Shown: piece by piece, positions 59,201 through 64,000 of the stretch | Position numbering within the stretch: position 1 is the first letter of the stretch | Layout of the letters: each line of letters starts with the position of its first letter | Assembly (NCBI RefSeq): GCF_000471905.2 | Contig: NW_006499705.1 | Location: forward strand, 1,594,403 to 1,658,402 | Direction: 5' to 3' | DNA: 64,000 bases | Origin: Amborella trichopoda | Taxonomy: Eukaryota; Streptophyta; Magnoliopsida; Amborellales; Amborellaceae | Translations under genes and position numbers: made by a program | Notes under the pieces: model-generated | The model's database searches: none | The model's input: only the letters and a program-made list of their open reading frames with translations | Told to the model about the DNA's origin: nothing

Positions 59201-61432
59201 GTATACTTTGTTAAAGCAAGTTCGTAGAGAGAATTGGAACTTCCAGAAAATTAACCTCACTTGGGCCCACTTGTTAATTAGATTGAGAGGTTTGGAGCAG
59301 GCTTCTAGAATGCTTACACTCACTTCTATAAGGGTCACTAGGATAGGCATGTGATAAGACAGCATATATTTGTGCATGTGTGCTGCCGTCTTCATGTGCG
59401 TTGTGCTTTGAATTCACGTGTATGCCAGACGTGATACATCGACACTCATAAGCGATTACTGTGATTTTTTTTTTTATCTAATTTTTTTTTCCTTATAAAG
59501 ATGAACCTGCTATATCAAGCAGGCTTGGTTTATTTATTTGGCTTTATTGGGACAAACTTTATGGGTTTAAACCCTTGACCTCCCTCACCCAAACCAATAT
59601 GTCCACCATTAAGCTGAAGCTGAATAGACTTAAATGGTTGGTGAAAAGTTGACCATAAAATGATTACTTTTGTTTCCAAAAAATACAAGAACGTTCATGT
59701 GTGATTGGTGGTGCCTGCATTCCCATGTGCCCATAGTTGAAGTTCTTTACTTGAATATTTTTGTTGACTGCTGATTTGTTACTTGCGCATTAAATTGTTC
59801 ACTTAAGAAAGGAGGAGTAACTCCATCTGTGTTTTACTTTTTAACAATTCTCTGTTGGGCCAAGTAACACGGGTTCTGTGATCTCTTGATGTATTAACTC
59901 TGGTGATGATTATAACTCTAGTTCTGTATGGCACTAGTTATCTACTTGAAGATCAAATTTAGGGAAATTTATCAAAATACCCATAAGAGAAACTATTTAA
60001 CACTCTACCCTTTGCAACTGTTCCAGCTCAAAATGGTGCGCGTTTTTGTTGGTGTTTTGAAATTAAATCAAAAGATATGGTTAAGGTGTTGAAATTGTAC
60101 ATCTCTCATAGGTAATTTGTTAAATTTCCCTAAAATTAAAATGCCACTCTTTCCTGGCCTTAGCCATTTCTTTCAGGATTTGGGTAGTTCTCATGGAATG
60201 CAATAATACTCTTTCTTAATCAACAGGAAGCCCTCAATCACTGTCTATCTCTTTGCCTTGGCATATGAAATGGGGAAATCAAGTTCACATCATCGGATTC
60301 ATGGGTTGTTTGAGCGAGCCTTGGCAAACGATGAATTGCATAGATCAGTGTTCTTGTGGAGGTTCTATCTTGAATATGAGATCCATGTATCATGCAACCT
60401 TGTAGCAGCCAGACGCGTCTTTTTCAGAGCTATCCATGCCTGCCCATGGTAAGAGCAAAACTGGCATGCATTTCTCAACCGTTTTACTTGTTTTTGGCTC
60501 TTCGCCTCTTACTGAAATTGTGTTGCTCTATTTCTTCTGCAATGAGAAATGGAGTTTATGAATGTCTGTATATGGCCAAAAATCCTTATATTTTGTAACA
60601 TGTTAGAGATATTCCTCATCATTGTGTTTGTATTCAGAACAATCGTAAAGAGATTGCAAAGGTCAATAAACTTTTCTTGCATTGTGGATTTTCCGTATTT
60701 TGCTTTTGCAAATTCAACTTTTGTGTTCAGGAATTGAAAATAATATTTTTTCTTATAGCAATGAAGCATGGGTTTCCAAGAAATTGCACCTCTGAGATTC
60801 TGTGATAACTTGCCTACAAGAACATATTAGGAAAAAGGCTATGTTTTTTAGGAAAAGCACCTTGTCGTTGTTGTTTTGTCTCATGTTAACTCGAGTCTTT
60901 TGGTCAATCTCCATATACACCTTGGTTACTTACGTTTATTTCCAGAATTCAGACGTCAGCTCATTTTCTTGAATCTTCCATTTTACTGGGTACTATACAT
61001 TTTAAACTAGGTCAATAACATTATAATGCTTGCTATAACGGTGACTGCACAAGGTTTTGTTATAGTAAAATGTTGCTTAATGATCTCTTGTATTAAATAT
61101 TATCATGGCTATTTGCTGTAAAAGCCAAAAGCCATTAGAATGGTTTAGCATGGCATGTTGATATCAAATTCATGATAAGTTTTGTGATACCTAATTTCTT
61201 GGACATGCTTTTAATAATTTCCACCTAAAACTGTGGATTTACTTGTCCTGACAAATTTGAATTTGATACACAACGTAGGTCAAAAAAGCTTTGGTTGGAG
61301 GGCTTCTTGAGACTAAACTCTATCTTGTCTGCAAAGGAACTATCAGATCTCCAAGATGTAATGCGTGAGAAGGAACTACTCTTGAGGACTGACATTTACG
61401 AGATTCTTTTGCAAGATGAAATCACTATGTGA
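35295..61432 (+). CDS. NRDE2: NRDE2 homologue (nuclear RNAi / exosome cofactor)
   Basis: Eleven coding exons: 35295-36013, 49948-50377, 50755-51090, 51609-52236, 53489-53630, 54026-54377, 55842-55952, 57006-57366, 58450-58675, 60227-60448, 61279-61432. All have GT-AG borders and join in phase to 1226 codons, near the length of NRDE2 in other eukaryotes. The N-terminus holds a repeated segment (34-90 and 101-156), a basic patch (184-196, likely nuclear signal) and the family block LAFGSLYKMDIARY (about 233-246). The acidic middle (about 560-700) has tryptophan pairs such as GWSAW and GGWTGW. The C-terminal half is helical and HAT/TPR-like, with W/F-x-x-Y/L patterns. In worms NRDE-2 serves nuclear RNAi; in human and fission yeast relatives bind MTR4-type helicases and affect splicing. 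Similar to Arabidopsis AT3G17740 from memory. Confidence 0.93.
36465..37377 (+). repeat. Left arm of a long inverted repeat
   Basis: Its text matches the reverse complement of 48715-49335 over several blocks: 'gggtggtacttgtctcattc', 'ggcatgtgaggcc'-type, 'tttttctcccaaaagaatct', 'ggatatgttttccaa' and 'atatcaaatactaattgg'. The left arm carries an extra block of about 250 bp (36798-37055) with repeated ATCGAGATCCC words. Its right end is cut by the copia insertion at 37378. Confidence 0.75.
36896..37030. repeat. Cluster of GAGATCCC words
   Basis: At least five copies of 'atcgagatcc' or a close variant occur in about 130 bp, inside the block absent from the right inverted arm. GATC-centred words make it partly self-complementary. 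It may be part of a separate small insertion. Confidence 0.5.
37378..37652 (+). repeat. 5' LTR of copia
   Basis: It starts TGTTGAAAG and ends TTTCA. Shared blocks with 43779-44065 include 'ctttattgtat', 'atcttttgtttagtc', 'aaataagg' and 'cactaragtgctctac'. It has a CT-rich tail. Confidence 0.8.
39182..39696. mobile_element. hAT MITE inside copia integrase region
   Basis: 515 bp with ends CAGTGTTTTAAAAAGC and, reverse-complemented, CAGTGTTTCAAAAAAC. It is flanked by exact 8-bp duplications GCCTTGAC (39174-39181 and 39697-39704). 'Gcctaggc' motifs near the right end are like those of the hAT element at 19896. It has no transposase. Confidence 0.92.
40343..41100. mobile_element. Second hAT MITE inside copia integrase region
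   Basis: 758 bp with ends CATGGTTTTAAAATGTGGC and, reverse-complemented, CAGTGTTCTAAAATACGGG. Exact 8-bp duplications ATACATCG flank it (40335-40342 and 41101-41108). Subterminal 'gcatc' and 'ccgcat' motifs are repeated many times at both ends. It has no transposase. Confidence 0.92.
41069..41314 (+). repeat. 123-bp tandem duplication, in frame, at a MITE edge
   Basis: Units 41069-41191 and 41192-41314. Each holds the last 32 bases of the hAT MITE, its target duplication and about 90 bases of integrase sequence. 123 is a multiple of three, so the integrase motif MPSHVLEGKS appears twice in one frame. The units differ by only a few bases. Confidence 0.9.
43012..43436. other. Plastid DNA insertion (NUPT)
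   Basis: This 425-bp stretch is markedly richer in G and C than its surroundings and interrupts copia between the reverse transcriptase and RNase H domains. I recognise it from memory as part of the plastid trnA-UGC group II intron in the rrn16-rrn23 spacer: 'ggatgtctaattgtcc', 'cctgaaccggtggctcac', 'ggaactacgagatcacccc'. It differs from typical plastid sequence at scattered sites, so it is not recent. Exact ends are uncertain by 10 to 40 bases. Confidence 0.75.
43779..44065 (+). repeat. 3' LTR of copia, end lost
   Basis: It follows a purine tract, starts TGTTTGAAAT and matches the 5' LTR to 'tagatcctat'. It carries an expanded CT run and a C run (about 43996-44040). After 44065 the match stops, so the last 30 bases were lost or replaced. 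Confidence 0.8.
44066..44316. other. Short unexplained block between two elements
   Basis: An open frame starting at 44142 reads MRWLDLRKKNDKEIFPLEDD and continues into the next repeat. I recognise no domain. It may be retroelement leftover. Confidence 0.35.
44317..45015 (-). repeat. LTR (3' in element sense) of the antisense TRIM-like element
   Basis: 699 bp. It includes several short repeats of 'ctgcaagggaatccaccccc' type near 44370-44500 and a CT-rich zone. Confidence 0.7.
45506..46161 (-). repeat. LTR (5' in element sense) of the antisense TRIM-like element
   Basis: 656 bp, adjacent to the primer site at 45489-45501. It has fewer internal short repeats than its partner. Confidence 0.7.
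46240..47660 (+). pseudogene. Second copia pol remnant
   Basis: Broken frames give reverse transcriptase pieces: WELVNLPSGRKATRNKCVLKLKRKVNG-like at about 46285-46360, EYDEIFSLAVRM (about 46425-46455), then DDILMARKDKETMNVIKECL (about 46595-46655). RNase H pieces follow: ACMSNTESEYVDCCATLHEG (about 47195-47260), FYDNTMALAFAKD (about 47333-47370) and IATGEVSFRGK (about 47408-47440). A possible LTR start, TGTTGGGGATATTATAGG, is at 47659. No second LTR was found in the window. The family differs from the element at 37378. Confidence 0.7.
47659..48714 (+). other. Probable LTR and unassigned DNA after the second copia
   Basis: It starts TGTTGGGG after the decayed RNase H region, as an LTR would. 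A TATA-like 'ctttatataatgg' is near 47976. The far end is not defined. No gene is seen. Confidence 0.35.
48715..49335 (-). repeat. Right arm of the long inverted repeat
   Basis: It is the reverse-complement partner of 36465-37377. The best block is 'gaatgagacgagtaccaccc' near 49051. It lacks the 250-bp block found in the left arm. Confidence 0.75.
52237..53488 (+). other. NRDE2 intron 4
   Basis: The donor GTACAC and the acceptor TTGCAG join in phase 1. The middle (52520-52920) reads like a decayed AT-rich repeat. No clear element ends are visible. Confidence 0.7.
54523..54758. repeat. hAT-type MITE in NRDE2 intron 6
   Basis: 236 bp with ends CAGTGTTTAGAAAC and, reverse-complemented, CAGTGTTTAAAAAC. 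The interior repeats 'gactc' and 'gagtc' words on both strands. No target duplication was found. Confidence 0.55.
56616..56888. mobile_element. hAT-type MITE in NRDE2 intron 7
   Basis: 273 bp from CAATTGGAAACTGG to GGTTTTAAACCATTG, with 'ccagtccagtcc' and 'gaccaggtttaa'-type motifs. Exact 8-bp duplications CTGGAAAC flank it (56608-56615 and 56889-56896). It ends 117 bp before the exon 8 boundary (57006). Confidence 0.8.
58676..60226 (+). other. NRDE2 intron 9
   Basis: The donor is GTAAGG after CATGA and the acceptor CAACAG at 60226. It is about 1.55 kb of mostly T-rich DNA. A possible decayed repeat at 59480-59640 has no clear ends. Confidence 0.7.
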
Positions 61433-62093
61433 TCTGGTTCATGATTTCACTGCCCCTTTTGCTAATGTTGTACCATATAAACCCTCAAATTTTAGCAGCA
61501 ATACCTCTGTAACCTTCTGTAAATTCGTGGAACTCTGTAGAGATGTCATATAATGTGATCGCATATGAATGTCAGATTGGTCTTGGTGTTCAGTTGGGGG
61601 GAGGTGCAACGTGACGTCAACTGTTTTATTAATACTCGTTAGCATGTCAGAAAGAAAAGGCTGTCAATTTCTCTTTGTAAACCCTAGATTTCATATTTGT
61701 TATACTCAGAAAAATTAAAATTTAATTTTGAGCACATTACATTGGATAAAGGAGGAAGGTTGAGTCAATATAAAAATTAGCCACATACTTTTATAAATCT
61801 TGAACTTATGGTTGTTTTATATAGTATTGTGCATGTGGCTAATATACGTTGTTTCTCCTAATAATGTTTATCCTATTGTTATTGTATAGTATACCAGAAA
61901 TAATCTCTCTCAAACCTTTTATGAAAAAAAGAAATCCCATTCCCCCACCTTTTTTTTTTTTTTTTAATTGTTGACTTGATAACTGGCCATTTTCCCTCGC
62001 TTTACTCTTCCACTATCTCCTCTCTGCCCTTTCTCTTTAACCCTGACTACCCACTCGTTCAATTAGCTGTTGACTTCTTTCTAATTTAGCTGT
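61433..62093. other. NRDE2 3' UTR and downstream spacer
   Basis: The NRDE2 stop TGA is at 61430-61432. The following DNA is T-rich; the polyadenylation site is not placed. No other gene is seen. Confidence 0.5.
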
Positions 62094-62803
62094 GGCAACG
62101 GGTGGGGTAAGGTCCGGGTTTGGTCGGATCTATCCAGACTTGATTGGATCCTATCCAAAATTAAAAAAATATATATTTAAATAAATATGGGTGCGGTTTT
62201 TATAAGGATGCAACCTTAAACAATTCAATTAAGGTGCACTTTAAAATTTTATCATAACATGTAATTTTGTTATAAAATTTTTTTAGTATTGTCTTAAAAT
62301 CTATTTTCATATCTAATTAGAAAATTTTAAATTCTAAAACTGGTTAAAATCAAGTAGATATATAAAGATATGAAAATATTGAAAATGGATGGTCTTGATA
62401 ATGTGTTGTAAGATCTATTTTCGGGACTCATATTTTTTTTTTGTTTTTCATATTAATACATCACAATGTCGTGATGATCGATTAGAGGGCTTATTCAGCA
62501 TTAAAACAACATTTCCGATAGATTTTTGAGGTGCATCTGTGATTCTACATTTTAAGGTTGTAACCTTATATAAACTTTTTCCAATAAATATTGCTAAAAG
62601 ATTACATATTTAATATTTAATATTATTATAAAAATATATGCTAAATATCATTTATATAATAGCACTATTTAGGGTTCGGTCGACATGGACTTAGACCCGA
62701 ATAGCATTCAGGTCCAATATTTGAAATCGGACTCGACCCACTGGGTCCAATTCTTGGACCCATACCTGGACCCGAGACGTCAGGTCCCAGGTCCATTGCC
62801 ATG
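62094..62803. repeat. GGGTCC-rich repeat split by a MITE
   Basis: The left part (62094-62188, from 'tgtggcaacgggtgggg') and the right part (62592-62803, to 'ggtccattgccatgcc') match the two sides of the copy at 574-913, with a MITE at 62189-62582 between them. Confidence 0.7.
62189..62582. mobile_element. Mutator-like MITE, best-defined copy
   Basis: 394 bp. The ends GGGTGCGGTTTTTATAAGG and, reverse-complemented, GGAAAAAGTTTATATAAGG then ACAACCTTAAA pair over about 30 bases. Exact 9-bp duplications AATAAATAT flank it (62180-62188 and 62583-62591). It has no coding capacity. Confidence 0.88.
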
Positions 62804-62844
62804 CCTATCTCTAATCGTAGATGATGGTTTTTATTGCCCTCGTA

Positions 62845-62990
62845 TTTGTAGTGTTCATGGGTTGTGGGGCACAATGTCCTTCTACACGGCTCTCACCTGC
62901 TACAAATGGGTTTTGATTTGTAGTGTTCATGGGTTGTGGAGCACAATGTTTTTCTACACAACTCTTAGGTGCTACAAATGGGTTTTGAGA
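62845..62990. repeat. 72-bp tandem duplication
   Basis: The block 'tttgtagtgttcatgggttg' to 'ctacaaatgggttttga' occurs twice with a 72-bp period and several differences. Confidence 0.75.
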
Positions 62991-63004
62991 GAGAATTTAA
63001 GGGC

Positions 63005-63160
63005 TTAAAATGTTTAGAAATTAATTGAGGATGTTGAGATGGATGAGTGGTAAGACAAGAAGTGATAGAATTCGAAATGAATATATTCATGAGAATTTAG
63101 GTGTGACAGGTGATAGGATGAAAAGATAGATTTAAGTGGATTAGCCATGTGGAAAAATGT
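63005..63160 (+). pseudogene. LINE ORF2 fragment
   Basis: Translation, allowing stops, gives a 'MLRWMSGKTRSDRIRNEYIHENLGV' type tail in pieces, followed by a broken 'RFKWISHVEKC'. This is the part just before the motif seen at 2926-3170. It is strongly decayed. Confidence 0.5.
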
Positions 63161-64000
63161 TTCTATGTGACCCCAACAACATATAAGTTATATGTGACCC
63201 CACTTTTTGGCCATTGGATTCAAAATCAACGGCTCCAATGGTTCTTGGCACAATGTCAAGCCACACTGTTATATAATTTTTTTTTTTTACAAAAAATTTT
63301 TGGATGAAATTTTGGGTGTCCCACATGAAATTAGGGTAAACCCGAAAAAAAAAAAAATATTCCCTATAAATATAAATGACCAAAATACCCCTACAAATTT
63401 TAGGGGTATTCTGATAATTTTTCATCAACAAAAATATTTTCTAATTAATTGTATTATGTGCGCTCTTGTCAAATCTATACATGCTCCAAATTTTGCTACA
63501 AAATTATTTGTAGAATAAAAAATAAAAATAAAAAACTATGAATCGTCTAATCAAGGTCCGACGATTAAGAGCCCAGTTGTGATATTGTAACTCAAGCCAT
63601 CTCAGCCATCTACTCAAATTTGACGGCTGAGCTCATGGGTCACATATATGGGTCGGGTTCCATCGAAAGTGTTTTCGTCCATATGAGGTACATACCCAAT
63701 CGAATACTTATTAATGGGTACAAGTTAGATAAAGTGAAAATCTAAAAAAAGTCAAACGGTATGATTGGAAGTAATGAAAACATATATAAACACTTATAGC
63801 CTCATTAAAGATACGCTTAATAAAATATAATAGCATACTGGGGTTATTGTAGCCGACCCCAATGAATATTCTTATTTAATTCGAACCGATGAAAGAATGC
63901 TTGTGCATATCCTCCGACGAGCACATAAAGTGGACGGGATACTTGCGCCCAACAGTATTTATTATTCGTTGGGCGTTAAGACGCAAAGATGTGGACCATT
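63161..64000. other. Repeat-rich end of window
   Basis: 63200-63640 belongs to the family at 10650-10990, with a hairpin at 63380-63416. A short LINE-like word 'gtagccgaccccaa' is near 63850. An 8-base stem (CGCCCAAC and GTTGGGCG) with a 14-base loop is at about 63947-63976. No gene is seen. Confidence 0.4.

Noticed and set aside
63005..63160. Intact LINE reverse transcriptase
   Set aside because: Only tail motifs with stops are present; no catalytic core was found at either end of the window.

Overview
This is nuclear DNA of a flowering plant. The evidence is two intron-rich genes with GT-AG junctions and clear plant relatives, a strongly AT-rich intergenic space, LTR retrotransposons with tRNA-Met-type primer sites, hAT and Mutator-like elements, and a piece of plastid DNA. 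Very long introns (5.6 kb and 13.9 kb) suggest a repeat-rich, probably woody species. I cannot name the species.

Layout. 1-15.8 kb holds no gene. It is a patchwork of a small LTR element (TRIM, 993-2250), a GGGTCC-rich dispersed repeat, LINE remains, Mutator-like MITEs, an antisense copia remnant (about 8.7-10.2 kb) and a second repeat family that piles up just before the first gene. 15.9-32.3 kb is a plant-specific DYRK-family kinase on the plus strand: a noncoding 5' exon with upstream ORFs, then seven coding exons that join in frame to 1276 codons. Its first coding intron carries a 3.5-kb hAT element with a decayed transposase. 32.3-35.3 kb is a repeat-filled spacer. 35.3-61.4 kb is an NRDE2 homologue on the plus strand: eleven coding exons, 1226 codons, all in phase. 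Its first intron is 13.9 kb. Inside it lie two inverted arms of one repeat, a copia element broken by two hAT MITEs, a tandem duplication and a plastid insertion, a TRIM-like antisense element and a second decayed copia. 61.4-64 kb is again repeats, with a MITE nested in a GGGTCC repeat.

The two genes are neighbours on the same strand. From memory, the Arabidopsis homologues (AT3G17750 kinase, AT3G17740 NRDE2) also have adjacent locus numbers, so this looks like ancient microsynteny. Nothing shows that the two products act together. The kinase is a regulator of DYRK type. NRDE2 proteins act in nuclear RNA silencing, exosome (MTR4) and splicing control.

Exon boundaries were worked out by hand from reading frame, splice dinucleotides and remembered family sequence. 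Element boundaries rest on terminal repeats and target-site duplications, which are given where seen. I found no wholly new gene system. The most interesting items are the inverted-repeat-flanked giant intron in a silencing-related gene, the internal duplication in NRDE2, the kinase upstream ORF, and the dated nesting of elements inside the copia.
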